Of a stretch of DNA of 64,000 bases, positions 38,004 to 46,648 are shown piece after piece. Below the pieces are notes generated by a model that did not search any database, was not told the DNA's origin, and saw only the letters and a program-made list of their open reading frames with translations. Position 1 is the stretch's first letter; every line of letters starts with the position of its first letter. The DNA is taken from positions 1 through 64,000 of the forward strand of contig JAGYKB010000004.1 in the NCBI GenBank assembly GCA_018401885.1, written 5' to 3'. The position numbers and the translations under genes were made by a program. This DNA is from Gammaproteobacteria bacterium (GTDB lineage: Bacteria; Pseudomonadota; Gammaproteobacteria; Pseudomonadales; Pseudohongiellaceae).

Positions 38004-41000
38004 ATGAACAGCGAGTCGCCCCCTGACAGCACAGGCCTTGCGGATTTTCACCCCGCCTGCCGTGCGTGGTTCGAGGCGCGTTTCGGGCAGGCCACGCAGG
38101 CGCAAATCGAGGCCTGGCCGCAGATCAGGGCAGGGCGGCATACCCTAATCGCCGCGCCGACCGGCAGCGGTAAGACGCTCGCCGCATTCTATGCCGCCAT
38201 CGATAGTCTTCTTCAGCGCGGTCTACAAGGCGAGCTGACCGACGGGGTGCAGATTCTCTACGTCTCACCGCTCAAAGCATTGAGCAACGATATCCAAAAA
38301 AATCTCGAGCAGCCGCTTAACGGCATCGCAGAGCAGCTGCACTTGCAAGGCTATGCGCCGGTCGATATCCGAATCGCTGTTCGCACCGGTGATACACCGC
38401 CGAGCGAACGCGCGCGCATGGCTAAAAAGCCGCCGCATATTCTTGTCACGACACCCGAGTCTTTCTATTTATTGCTCACCAGTGCGAGCGGCCGCGCGAT
38501 GTTGTCCTCGGTACGCAGCTTGGTTGTCGACGAAATTCATGCGCTTCTCGGCGACAAGCGCGGCTCGCATTTAGCGCTGTCGATAGAGCGCTTGCAGCAC
38601 CTCATCAATGCGCAGTCGACTGAGCGAACTCGCGACCAAAGCGGTCGAACGCTGCAGCGTATTGGGCTTTCGGCAACGCAAAAACCCCTCGACCTTGTCG
38701 CCAATTATCTAGTCGGTAATACGATGGGAAGCGCAACGGAAAGCGCAACGGAAAGCACAACGGAAATCGCAACGGAAATCGCAACGGAAAGCACGCCGGA
38801 AAGCGCGGCAAAAGTTGTGGCAAAAGCTGGGGCAAAAGCTGGGGCAGAGAGTGTGTCAGAGAGTGGGTCAGAGAGTAGGTCAGAGAGTAGGTCAGAGAGT
38901 AGGACAGAGAGTGCGGAAGCGCGCGCGCGCTGGCCTAAGGCAGACTGCGCCATTGTCGACTCGGGCTTCAGACGCGAGCTGGATATTCGCATCGAGGTGC
39001 CCAAGTCGCCGCTCTCCGCGTTAATGAGTAATGACGTCTGGGACGAACTCTATGGTCGACTGGTTGAGCTGATCGAGAGCCATGAGACAACGCTCGTATT
39101 CGTCAACACGCGAAGGCTTTCGGAGCGACTGGCTCTGGCGCTTGCCGAACGCCTCGGCGACGATGTCGTCTGCTCTCACCACGGCAGCATGAGCAAGGAT
39201 CATCGACATAACGCCGAGCAGCGGCTAAAGGCGGGTAGCCTTAAGGTACTGGTCGCAACAGCATCGATGGAGCTGGGTATCGACGTCGGGTCGGTCGATC
39301 TCGTGGTGCAGTTCTCCTCGCCAAAAAGTATTGCGACGTTCTTGCAGCGAGTGGGTCGTAGTGGCCACTCGATCAATGGCACACCCAAAGGCATTCTCTT
39401 TCCACTCACTCGTGACGATCTCATCGAGGCGAGTGCGCTAGTGCACAGTATTCGTTGCGGTCAGCTCGATGCGATCGTGATGCCCGAAAAGCCGCTCGAT
39501 ATTTTGGCACAGCAGATAGTCGCCGAGGTGTCTGCGCAGGTTCACGATCGTGGACGTGATGATGGCGCGTTGGTGAAACGGCCAAAGTTATCCGCGCCCG
39601 TTGAGGTAACAAACAGCCTCTGGGACTCCGGCGCTGGCGTGCCTGACGAGGCATCTGAAGAGGTGCCCGCGGATGCAGCGGCTGCCGACGCCCCGGCAAC
39701 AAAGGAGATCTTCCAGCCCCTTGCAACCGCGCTTGCTGCGATGCGCACAGGCGCGGCAACGAAACTGAGTCCACCGGCAAAACCTGCTTCGCCAGAGGTG
39801 CGCAAGGCCGCACTCGCCGCGGCACGTGCGGGATTGGGTGGCACCAAGGTGGAGACGGTCCCCGTCTGCGCCAAAGACCAAGCCAAAGACCAAGCCGAAG
39901 AAGTCGCGTCTCGGAGCGAGTCCGACGAGACAGATTCCCTTCAGACTGCGCCTGAGGAGGCTATTGCCGTCTATTCCGAGCCTGAAGACACAGAGGCTTT
40001 CGAACCGATGACGCCTCTAGACAGCTGGTGTGTTGACGAGCTCTATGCGCTTGTTACCAAGGCCTTCCCGTATAGGGATTTAACTAAAGAAGAGTTCGAA
40101 GAGACGCTGCGGATGGTAGCCGATGGCTATACCAGTCGGCGCGGACGACGTGGCGCGCACTTACATTTTGATGCGATTAACCGCCGGCTCCGGCCGCGGC
40201 GTGGGGCAAATCTCATCGCGCTGACCAACGGTGGCGCGATTCCCGATATGTTTGATTATCAGGTTGTGCTCGACCCCGAGGACACGGTGGTCGGCAGTCT
40301 GAATGAGGACTTCGCGCTCGACTCGATGGCAGGTGATGTATTTACGTTGGGAACACATGCTTGGCAGATACTGCGGGTAGATGGGCTTAAGGTGCGTGTT
40401 AGAGACGCGCAAGGAATGAATCCCACAGTCCCGTTTTGGTTCGGTGAGGGGCCTGGTCGCACAGTCGAATTATCGCAGTCGGTGTCGAATTTTAGACAGC
40501 GCATCGGTGACCTTATACTCGACGACTCAGTAGATGCTGCGATGCAGTGGTGCGTTAACGCAGTCGGGTTGCCGCCGTCGGCAGCGTCGCAAGTGGTGGA
40601 ATACCTGCAGGCAGGCATGACAGCACTGGGTGCCATGCCGACCCGCGACACGATAATCATGGAGCGTTTCTTCGACGAAGTGGGGGACATGCACGTCGTC
40701 ATACACTCGCCCTTCGGAAGTCGCATCAATCGCGGTTGGGGTCTCGCGCTGCGCAAGCGTTTCTGTAAGTCGTTCAACTTTGAACTCCAGGCGGCGGCGA
40801 ACGAAGACAGCATTGTCATCTCGCTTGGCTCGGTACACAGTTTTCCACTCGACGAAGTTTTCCGTTACCTGCAGACCACCACGGTGCGCGATGTACTCAT
40901 TCAGGCTCTACTTGATTCGCCTATGTTTGAGGTGCGCTGGCGCTGGAATGCGACGCGGTCGCTGGCTATTCAACGCAATCGCAGCGGCAAGCGCGTGCCG

Positions 41001-43358
41001 CCACAGTTCCAGCGCATGGACGCCGAGGATTTAATCGCGCACGTGTTCCCCGATCAGATTGCCTGCGCCGAAAACCTCACTGGTCGCCGCGATGTACCGA
41101 CGCACCCGCTCGTTGACCAGACCATCCACGATTGCCTCACCGAGGCGATGGATATCGACGCGCTGATTGCGCTTATCGGACAGATAGAGCGGGAGGAGCT
41201 CACGCTAATTGCTAAAGACCTGCGCGAGCCATCGCCGTTTGCGCAGGAGATAATCAATGCTCGCCCTTATGCTTTTTTAGACGATGCCCCAGCCGAAGAA
41301 CGTCGAACGAATGCGATCCGAAATCGCAGCTGGGCAGATCCGGCCGAGGCGCGAGACTATTCACTGCTCGACGCTTCTGCGATCGCGCGCGTGCGCGAGG
41401 AGGCTTGGCCGCTCGTGCACAATGCCGAGGAGCTCCACGATGCCCTGCAGACACTAGGCTATATCACCGCGGCTGAATTTGCCGACAGCGGTTTCGAGAA
41501 ATGGCGCGAGAGGCTCGTGCTCGAGGGTAGGCTACTGCAGCTCGCTCCGCATCCTCAGGGGCTTATCTTCGCAACCGAGGAGTTACCAAAATTTAAGGCG
41601 CTTTTCCCTGACGAATGTGCCCAGTTCACCGCGCCCGCTTTCCTCGAAGGGATATGCTGCGAGCCCGAAGACGCGCTGCGTGATCTTGTCCGCTCACGGT
41701 TGGAGGGGCTGGGGCCAGTTACGGCGCAGCGGTTCGCCGACGAGATCGCAATACCCTGCGCCAAAATAGACGCGGCGCTGCTTTCGCTCGAGGTCGAAGG
41801 CTTCGTGTTTCAGGGCAATTTCACTCCGGGTTCTGAGCAGGCAGGTGGAGCCATCGAATGGTGTGAGCGTCGGCTGCTGCAGCGTATCCACCGCTACACG
41901 ATTGATTCGCATCGCAAGGCGATAAAGCCTGTGTCGCTGCAGGTCTACACGCAGTATCTATTCGATGAGCATGGTCTACAGCCGGTCCGTGATGGCAATG
42001 AGGTGTCGCAAGCTTCGACCGAGCCGAGTCTCGATGGCCAGACTCAGCTTCAGCGCTCGCTGGCGATGCTGGACGGCATTTCCGCGCCGGCAGCAAGCTG
42101 GGAAGCCGACCTCTACCCGTCGCGCGTTACTGATTATGACCCCAACTGGTTAGATGTCCTGTGCATTAGTGGCCGAGTGACCTGGGGGCGTTTTGTGCAG
42201 CCAAGCGCGTCGCAGCGCGCACTTCACAAGGGCAGTTCGGGCCCAGTAAAAACAACGCCGATCGCAATCATGAGTCGTGCTAACGTCGATATCTGGCAGG
42301 CTCTAGCAAGGGCGCAGGTAAAAGAGGCGAACGAAGATTTGCGCAAAACACGTCCGAATAAGGATGGCGTGACCGCAAAAACCTTCTCAAGCCTTGCGCA
42401 GCGCATCGAGGCCGATCTACGGTGCAACGGGGCGAGTTTTTTCGATCAGATTCAGTCTCGTACCGGACTGTTAAAAGCGCAGCTTGAAGAAGGGCTCGCC
42501 GAATTGGTTGGGGCGGGGCGGCTGAACAGCGATAGCTTCACCGGATTACGGGCACTGCTCACGCCGGCGTCGAAGAAGCAGAGTGCACATCGTCGGCGCG
42601 GGCGTTCGCCAATGTTTGGCGTCGAAGAGGCGGGTCGCTGGAGTCTCCTCGACACCTTCGCGTCCCACGCAGTCGACACGCCAGAGTCGGCTGAGCTAAA
42701 CACAGATCGAAGCGAAGTCGATACGCAGAACGCGTCGAGTATTTCCGCGTCGCCGGCAATTATCCGTCAGCTGCGAGCGGGGCGGCCTAACTCGGTTCGC
42801 AGCGGCTGGGACGTACTCGACGATGAACAACTCGAGCGACTTATCTCGATCTATCTGAATCGTTGGGGTGTGTTGTTTCGCTCGATCATCGAGCGTGAAC
42901 TGCTCGCGCCACCGTGGCGGGTATTGCTGCGAGCACTGAGACGCATGGAGTTAAGAGGCACGGTGCGCGGCGGTCGATTTATAGCTGGTGTCGGTGGCGA
43001 GCAATTTGCCTTCCAAGAAGCGGTCGATGGTCTGCGCCTGAAGGCAAAGGACGTCGCGGCGGCCGAAAACCGAGAGACAGCGCGAACCGCTAAACCGCGC
43101 TATCACAGTCTCGCTGCGAGCGACCCGCTCAATCTGCTTAACCTGATACTGCCTAGACGTAAGCTGGCAAAGCTGCTCAACAATAGGGTGTTGTTTGAAG
43201 ACGGAATTCCCATCGCCGTGGTTGAAGGTGGCGAAGTCAAATTCCTGCGCGAAGTCCCGCCAGAAAGGCAATGGGCGTTGCAACAGGCGCTGGTGCAGAA
43301 AAACTTCCCGCCGAGGCTGCGCAGTTATCTTGGTGTGGGTAAAGCAACGCTTAAGTAG
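38004..43358 (+). CDS. lhr: Lhr-type large ATP-dependent helicase, extended
   Basis: The product is about 1784 residues, longer than E. coli Lhr (1538). It shows an SF2 core: LIAAPTGSGKTLAAFYAA (Walker A), VVDEIHALLGDKRGSHLALS (DEIH), IGLSATQKPLD, VFVNTRRLSERLA, ATASMELGIDVGSVD and LQRVGRSGHS. The Lhr winged-helix/core follows, then a long C-terminal region. Two inserts account for the extra length. One is a Thr/Ser/Glu repeat after motif III, from the 12-bp array at 38733-38914. The other is an Ala/acid-rich stretch of about 170 residues at about 39540-40010. The ATG at 38004 is chosen over GTG 37995. It overlaps the convergent RIO kinase by 8 bp. Role: DNA/RNA repair helicase by family. Confidence 0.92.
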   Translation: MNSESPPDSTGLADFHPACRAWFEARFGQATQAQIEAWPQIRAGRHTLIAAPTGSGKTLAAFYAAIDSLLQRGLQGELTDGVQILYVSPLKALSNDIQKNLEQPLNGIAEQLHLQGYAPVDIRIAVRTGDTPPSERARMAKKPPHILVTTPESFYLLLTSASGRAMLSSVRSLVVDEIHALLGDKRGSHLALSIERLQHLINAQSTERTRDQSGRTLQRIGLSATQKPLDLVANYLVGNTMGSATESATESTTEIATEIATESTPESAAKVVAKAGAKAGAESVSESGSESRSESRSESRTESAEARARWPKADCAIVDSGFRRELDIRIEVPKSPLSALMSNDVWDELYGRLVELIESHETTLVFVNTRRLSERLALALAERLGDDVVCSHHGSMSKDHRHNAEQRLKAGSLKVLVATASMELGIDVGSVDLVVQFSSPKSIATFLQRVGRSGHSINGTPKGILFPLTRDDLIEASALVHSIRCGQLDAIVMPEKPLDILAQQIVAEVSAQVHDRGRDDGALVKRPKLSAPVEVTNSLWDSGAGVPDEASEEVPADAAAADAPATKEIFQPLATALAAMRTGAATKLSPPAKPASPEVRKAALAAARAGLGGTKVETVPVCAKDQAKDQAEEVASRSESDETDSLQTAPEEAIAVYSEPEDTEAFEPMTPLDSWCVDELYALVTKAFPYRDLTKEEFEETLRMVADGYTSRRGRRGAHLHFDAINRRLRPRRGANLIALTNGGAIPDMFDYQVVLDPEDTVVGSLNEDFALDSMAGDVFTLGTHAWQILRVDGLKVRVRDAQGMNPTVPFWFGEGPGRTVELSQSVSNFRQRIGDLILDDSVDAAMQWCVNAVGLPPSAASQVVEYLQAGMTALGAMPTRDTIIMERFFDEVGDMHVVIHSPFGSRINRGWGLALRKRFCKSFNFELQAAANEDSIVISLGSVHSFPLDEVFRYLQTTTVRDVLIQALLDSPMFEVRWRWNATRSLAIQRNRSGKRVPPQFQRMDAEDLIAHVFPDQIACAENLTGRRDVPTHPLVDQTIHDCLTEAMDIDALIALIGQIEREELTLIAKDLREPSPFAQEIINARPYAFLDDAPAEERRTNAIRNRSWADPAEARDYSLLDASAIARVREEAWPLVHNAEELHDALQTLGYITAAEFADSGFEKWRERLVLEGRLLQLAPHPQGLIFATEELPKFKALFPDECAQFTAPAFLEGICCEPEDALRDLVRSRLEGLGPVTAQRFADEIAIPCAKIDAALLSLEVEGFVFQGNFTPGSEQAGGAIEWCERRLLQRIHRYTIDSHRKAIKPVSLQVYTQYLFDEHGLQPVRDGNEVSQASTEPSLDGQTQLQRSLAMLDGISAPAASWEADLYPSRVTDYDPNWLDVLCISGRVTWGRFVQPSASQRALHKGSSGPVKTTPIAIMSRANVDIWQALARAQVKEANEDLRKTRPNKDGVTAKTFSSLAQRIEADLRCNGASFFDQIQSRTGLLKAQLEEGLAELVGAGRLNSDSFTGLRALLTPASKKQSAHRRRGRSPMFGVEEAGRWSLLDTFASHAVDTPESAELNTDRSEVDTQNASSISASPAIIRQLRAGRPNSVRSGWDVLDDEQLERLISIYLNRWGVLFRSIIERELLAPPWRVLLRALRRMELRGTVRGGRFIAGVGGEQFAFQEAVDGLRLKAKDVAAAENRETARTAKPRYHSLAASDPLNLLNLILPRRKLAKLLNNRVLFEDGIPIAVVEGGEVKFLREVPPERQWALQQALVQKNFPPRLRSYLGVGKATLK
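38733..38914 (+). repeat. in-frame 12-bp tandem array inside lhr
   Basis: About 15 units of 12 bp in succession: GCAACGGAAAGC-type (38733-38804), GCAAAAGCTGGG-type (38808-38843) and GTCAGAGAGTAG-type (38855-38914). They encode SATE, AKAG and SESR four-residue repeats between helicase motif III and the second RecA domain. Unit gain or loss would keep the frame. Confidence 0.9.
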
Positions 43359-44211
43359 GGTCTGATTCGGCAGCTGCGATTCGCGCAAGTCGCTCTTGCT
43401 CTTCTTTGATTGCCTCTGCGATCTCGCGCATCACTCCATCGACGTCGGCAGCCTCACCATCCTCTTCAAACACGCCGGTGAGCGGTGTGTCCGGCATAAG
43501 ATCACCGGTTTCGTAAAGCGCCCACATTTCTTTTCCGTACTCTGTGTCGAAGAGGGCTGGTGCAAATTCGGCGTAGTAGTCGCGAAGTTTGTTTACATCG
43601 CGAAGCAGCATCGACTCGGCATTGTTGTTTGCGGCGGCATCGACGGCCTGCGGTAAATCGATAATAACTGGGCCGTAATCGTCGACCAAAATATTAAACT
43701 CGGAAAGATCGCCGTGCACGATGCCGGCGCAGAGCATTTTCACAACATAGCCGATTAACGTGTTGTGGTCTTCGATAGCTTGTTCCGCTGTAAGAATGAC
43801 TTCACTGAGGCGTGGCGCGACATTGCCCTCGCCATCGGTGACGAGTTCCATTAGCAGAACCCCATCGACGCAGGCGTAGGGAGTGGGCACACGGACTCCG
43901 GCGGCAGCGAGTTTTCTCAGAGCGTCGACTTCGGCGTTATGCCACGTTTCTTCCTGCTGGGCGCGTCCAAACTTAGAGCCTTTTTCCATCGCGCGTGCAC
44001 GGCGGCTGCTGCGAGATTTACGTCCCTCTTGATAGAGGACTGCTTGCTTAAAGCTGCGTTTGGCCGCTTCTTTATAGACTTTTGCGCACCGCACTTCGCC
44101 TCCGCAGCGCACAACGAAAACATCGGCCTCCTTGCCGCTCATCAGGCGGCTTAGCACCTCATCGATGAGCCCTTCTTCAAGAAGGGGGAGCAAGCGGGCA
44201 GGGATCTTCAT
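43351..44211 (-). CDS. RIO-type serine protein kinase
   Basis: The 286-residue product has a RIO kinase core: MSGKEADVFVVRCGGEVRCAKVYKE (ATP loop and Lys), GIVHGDLSEFNILV (catalytic Asp and Asn) and VIIDLPQAVD (metal Asp in place of DFG). A basic segment RKSRSSRRARAMEKGSKFG sits between the loops. It corresponds to the PA4780-like bacterial RIO group. Cytoplasmic; target unknown. It starts 20 bp after the ADP-ribosylglycohydrolase relative on the same strand. Confidence 0.9.
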   Translation of the reverse strand: MKIPARLLPLLEEGLIDEVLSRLMSGKEADVFVVRCGGEVRCAKVYKEAAKRSFKQAVLYQEGRKSRSSRRARAMEKGSKFGRAQQEETWHNAEVDALRKLAAAGVRVPTPYACVDGVLLMELVTDGEGNVAPRLSEVILTAEQAIEDHNTLIGYVVKMLCAGIVHGDLSEFNILVDDYGPVIIDLPQAVDAAANNNAESMLLRDVNKLRDYYAEFAPALFDTEYGKEMWALYETGDLMPDTPLTGVFEEDGEAADVDGVMREIAEAIKEEQERLARIAAAESDPT

Positions 44212-44231
44212 TCTTACTTAAATTCCTTTTC

Positions 44232-45386
44232 TCAATTCGCGTAAAGCGCTGCATTGATCTCTGAGTCGATCTGTTCCTTGTCGAGCAGCGCATTATAAAG
44301 GTTATCGACACTCACCGCGTTAGCAACACCCAACAAAACGCCGAGAACTGCGCCACGGTGGCAATTATCTCCGCCAAGGTTGGTGTTTGCGATGAGTGCG
44401 GTTTCTGGCTGGTCGGCGTATTTGTAGGCCAAGTAAAGCAGTCCAGGCCAGGCGCCGTCGATATAGCATGCCGATGAGAAAAGGCCGCCGATTACCTCGC
44501 GATCGTCCTTTGATTTTGCAGCAAGTTCGGCTACGCGAAAGTTCGTGCTAAGCCTACTTGTGGTTACTAGGAGTTCGCGAACCGAAGTCGAGTCGTCTCG
44601 AGTGAGCAGCGCCTCAAGCAGCGAGGTGTAGTGGACACACACACCCGCCAGAACCTCGTCGGGGTGGGTAAGGTAAAGATGGTCGACACACTGCTGCTGA
44701 AGCGAATCAACAGATTGCCCCGCAAGGCGTCCAGCAAGGTAGATTGCGGCGGTCGAAACAAGACCGCCGATAGAGGGAGTGTCATGGGTCACTGCCGCGC
44801 AACGATGCGGCGCGTTGCCCGCGTCGAGATTAGCAAAAAAACCTCTGTGATAGGACTCGGCATAGGTGTCTGGATGCTGCGCAGGATCGGCTGTCATGAG
44901 TTCAATATAGGCATCAAGGAAAGCGTCGCGGTCATAGACTCCACGACTAATTGCGAGAGTCCTGAGAAGCGCCCTAACGCAGTGTGCATTAAGTGTGTTC
45001 GAACCCGCCTGCATGCCATGATGGTAGTGAGTATTCGCTACGCCCCAGAATTTCTCCCGGCCTTTGAGAATGACTTCACCCACGATCTGGCGCGGTTTGC
45101 CGTGACGATTGCCGCGTGCTACAGCGCTGCGGCCGCCCGAACTAGTCGAGTGCAGCGACATAATCGACGAAGGATGAAATTCGGGTGCCGACTCGAATTT
45201 TCGGATGCCACCCGGAAACTGCCGCTCGATATCCATCGGGTTGTAGTACCAATGCACGGGCATCGCGAGCGCATCAGCGACGAAGAGGTTGCGCAGTCCC
45301 GCTTGCGCCCGCTGACGAGCGAGAGGAGCAAGAGGGCCCAGGTCATCGCGAGTGTTGGCGTGGTTGGAGTCGAGAGGGTGTTCCAT
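44232..45386 (-). CDS. ADP-ribosylglycohydrolase-family protein
   Basis: The 384-residue product fits the ADP-ribosylglycohydrolase / DraG helical fold: VADALAMPVHWYYNP near the N terminus, then THDTPSIGGLVSTA. NTNLGGDNCHRGAVLGVLLG lies near the C terminus, where active members usually have a GGDxDxxxxxxG motif. Here the second Asp is Cys and the following Ser/Thr is His, so the dinuclear metal site may be altered. It could hydrolyse N-glycosidic ADP-ribose, or have diverged to another substrate. Upstream of the RIO kinase in the same unit. Confidence 0.75.
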   Translation of the reverse strand: MEHPLDSNHANTRDDLGPLAPLARQRAQAGLRNLFVADALAMPVHWYYNPMDIERQFPGGIRKFESAPEFHPSSIMSLHSTSSGGRSAVARGNRHGKPRQIVGEVILKGREKFWGVANTHYHHGMQAGSNTLNAHCVRALLRTLAISRGVYDRDAFLDAYIELMTADPAQHPDTYAESYHRGFFANLDAGNAPHRCAAVTHDTPSIGGLVSTAAIYLAGRLAGQSVDSLQQQCVDHLYLTHPDEVLAGVCVHYTSLLEALLTRDDSTSVRELLVTTSRLSTNFRVAELAAKSKDDREVIGGLFSSACYIDGAWPGLLYLAYKYADQPETALIANTNLGGDNCHRGAVLGVLLGVANAVSVDNLYNALLDKEQIDSEINAALYAN

Positions 45387-45502
45387 AGAATGATCTTCTC
45401 TAATAACTAAGAAAGTCTGTAATGTTAGTACAACGGCAGTCGCTGCTCGATAGACTAGAAAAGCGCAAACTTAAAAAAGAGGGGGAAAAAGCAAACAAAG
45501 AA

Positions 45503-45546
45503 CCAGAACTAGAACTAGAGCTATAGCTAGAACAAGAACTAGAAAG
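45503..45546. repeat. degenerate AGAACT hexanucleotide run
   Basis: About seven AGAACT/AGAGCT/ATAGCT units in an intergenic gap, just before the terminator at 45556. Same 6-bp type as 18005. Confidence 0.7.
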
Positions 45547-45555
45547 AGCGTGCAT

Positions 45556-45591
45556 AAAAAATCCCGCTACCGCGCGAGGCGATAGCGAGAT
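45556..45591 (-). terminator. intrinsic terminator on the minus strand
   Basis: Read on the minus strand, ATCTCGCTATCG (45591-45580), loop CCTCGCG and CGGTAGCGGGAT (45572-45561) make a 12-bp stem with two G-U pairs, followed by a T-tract. No annotated gene ends just before it, so it terminates the orphan transcript that starts near 45843. Confidence 0.85.
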
Positions 45592-45843
45592 TCGTTTTAA
45601 TGCGGGAGCAAAGACTCTTCTTTCTCAGGGAAGACTCTCTTCAACCGGTTGTCTGGCCTTCGCCAAACGCACATCAACTCGCTACAGAGTAACTTGCCGA
45701 TGTTCGTGAAGCTAAGCTAGCAAGCCTGATTAAAGGCTCCCTTCTGTGATTGACTATTGATGGGATCACCTCCTTTTTTCTCGTTCCAGGGTAGAAACGA
45801 AAGCCAGTAAGCTCCCCCCGAAAGAGTCACTGACTAAGAACCT
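45557..45843 (-). ncRNA. orphan minus-strand transcript, probable structured RNA
   Basis: A good sigma-70 promoter (45850-45878) and an intrinsic terminator (45556-45591) frame about 285 nt with no standard gene. The RNA would have hairpins such as TGGC-GAAG-GCCA, AGCCT-TTAATC-AGGCT and GAAGA-GAG-TCTTC. At 45763-45775 it carries AAGGAGGTGATCC, a 13-nt complement of the 16S rRNA 3' end. No ATG, GTG or TTG is placed for that site, as the only GTG lies inside it. A 25-codon ORF (45597-45674, starting MCVWRRPDN) follows further down with a weak site. No known family (6S, tmRNA, RNase P, 4.5S) fits. It could instead encode a short peptide. Confidence 0.5.
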
Positions 45844-45849
45844 GAATAA

Positions 45850-45878
45850 TTTATAACGCAGCTCTGCCAAGCTGTAAA
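45850..45878 (-). promoter_or_regulatory. sigma-70 promoter for the orphan RNA
   Basis: Minus strand: TTTACA (45878-45873), exactly 17 nt, TATAAA (45855-45850). It begins 2 nt after the stop of the DUF6164-type gene. Predicted start near 45843. Confidence 0.7.
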
Positions 45879-45879
45879 G

Positions 45880-46245
45880 CTAAAGTCCAGGAAAGAGGCG
45901 GAGAGAAAGATAGGCGAGTAGCGCGATGGCGACAAGCTGAATGCTAACGACCAGAGGCTTGGCTCGCAGCTGCTGCCAGAGTGTCGGAGCGTTCCCCGTC
46001 GCGCGCAGCGCATCGAAGCGAGCGCGCTCGCGCTGCGTCCGCGCTGTCTGATAGTCGTCGAGTAAGGCACGGGCACGAGGAAAGTCGTCGGCGTTCGAAA
46101 GCCAGAGACCGGGCATCGAGATTCCCCAATTGCCAGGAGTCGTCTCAAAGTAGTCAATTTCATTGGCATCGAGGAGTTCTCGTACCTCAATTGCCTCGTC
46201 GTCGGGCACGTTGCGCAGCTTAAAGAGGAGCTTGGACATTGGCAT
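45880..46245 (-). CDS. DUF6164-like small membrane protein
   Basis: The 121-residue product begins SKLLFKLRNVPDDEAIEVRELLDANEID, then YFETTPGNWGISMPGLWLS and FPRARALLDDYQ, and ends in one membrane segment (SIQLVAIALLAYLSLRLF). This is the layout of the DUF2007/DUF6164-type family: a small signal-like domain with a C-terminal tail anchor. Function unknown. ATG at 46245 or 46239 both work. Confidence 0.7.
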   Translation of the reverse strand: MPMSKLLFKLRNVPDDEAIEVRELLDANEIDYFETTPGNWGISMPGLWLSNADDFPRARALLDDYQTARTQRERARFDALRATGNAPTLWQQLRAKPLVVSIQLVAIALLAYLSLRLFPGL

Positions 46246-46337
46246 GCACCAGTCTGTCGGGCCCGCGTGTGCTGCACCTATGAGCAGGGGTTTGAACGAG
46301 CAGCGGGGTAAGCGAGTTTTGCCGGTAAGACGCTACT

Positions 46338-46511
46338 TTAGCTGGTCTTGTGGCTCAATACGATTTGGCGTGGGCCGCTCGTTGTAGTTTGGCCGCTGAC
46401 ACCTGAAGGGATCTGCTGAACCTTGCCGCCGCCTTTTAGGAATGCGTCGATGTGAGACGTCAGATCTTCGCGGTTGCTCGTTGCTGCTTCTTTTTTAGAT
46501 TTAGTTGCCAT
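46338..46511 (-). CDS. small basic protein with SutA-like segment
   Basis: From the ATG at 46511 (GGAAG four to five bases before) the product is 57 residues: MATKSKKEAATSNRED, then HIDAFLKGGGKVQQIPSGVS and a Ser/Thr-rich tail. The AFLKGGGKVQQI segment resembles a piece of the Pseudomonas RNA-polymerase-binding protein SutA, but the acidic N terminus of SutA is missing. The frame from 46535 adds eight residues without a site. Function unknown. Confidence 0.6.
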   Translation of the reverse strand: MATKSKKEAATSNREDLTSHIDAFLKGGGKVQQIPSGVSGQTTTSGPRQIVLSHKTS

Positions 46512-46648
46512 CGTACTTCCGTTATTGGTTGTCATTAAATTTTCTGAGTGGGCAGAAAATTATACACCAAGAGCCGATTTGCGGCTAATTCCGAGGCAGT
46601 GCGCTGTGTTAAAGTGTTGGCTCGCCTTTTAATGAGTGAATTCTGCCC

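Noticed and set aside
39421-39893. Long minus-strand frames inside lhr
   Set aside because: They are shadows of the GC-rich, Ala-rich coding strand, with no site or homology.
45763-45776. GGATCACCTCCTT on the plus strand as a 16S rRNA remnant
   Set aside because: Only 13 nt match; the flanks are not rRNA. It is better read as a strong Shine-Dalgarno-like element on the minus-strand transcript.
46338-46511. Full SutA orthologue
   Set aside because: Only a short GGGKVQQ-type segment matches; the acidic N terminus and conserved C-terminal end of SutA are absent.
46590-46648. Sigma-28-like GCCGATTT before the NhaC-type gene
   Set aside because: No TAAA lies 15 nt upstream (AGAA instead) and the flanking bases do not match the other four sites.
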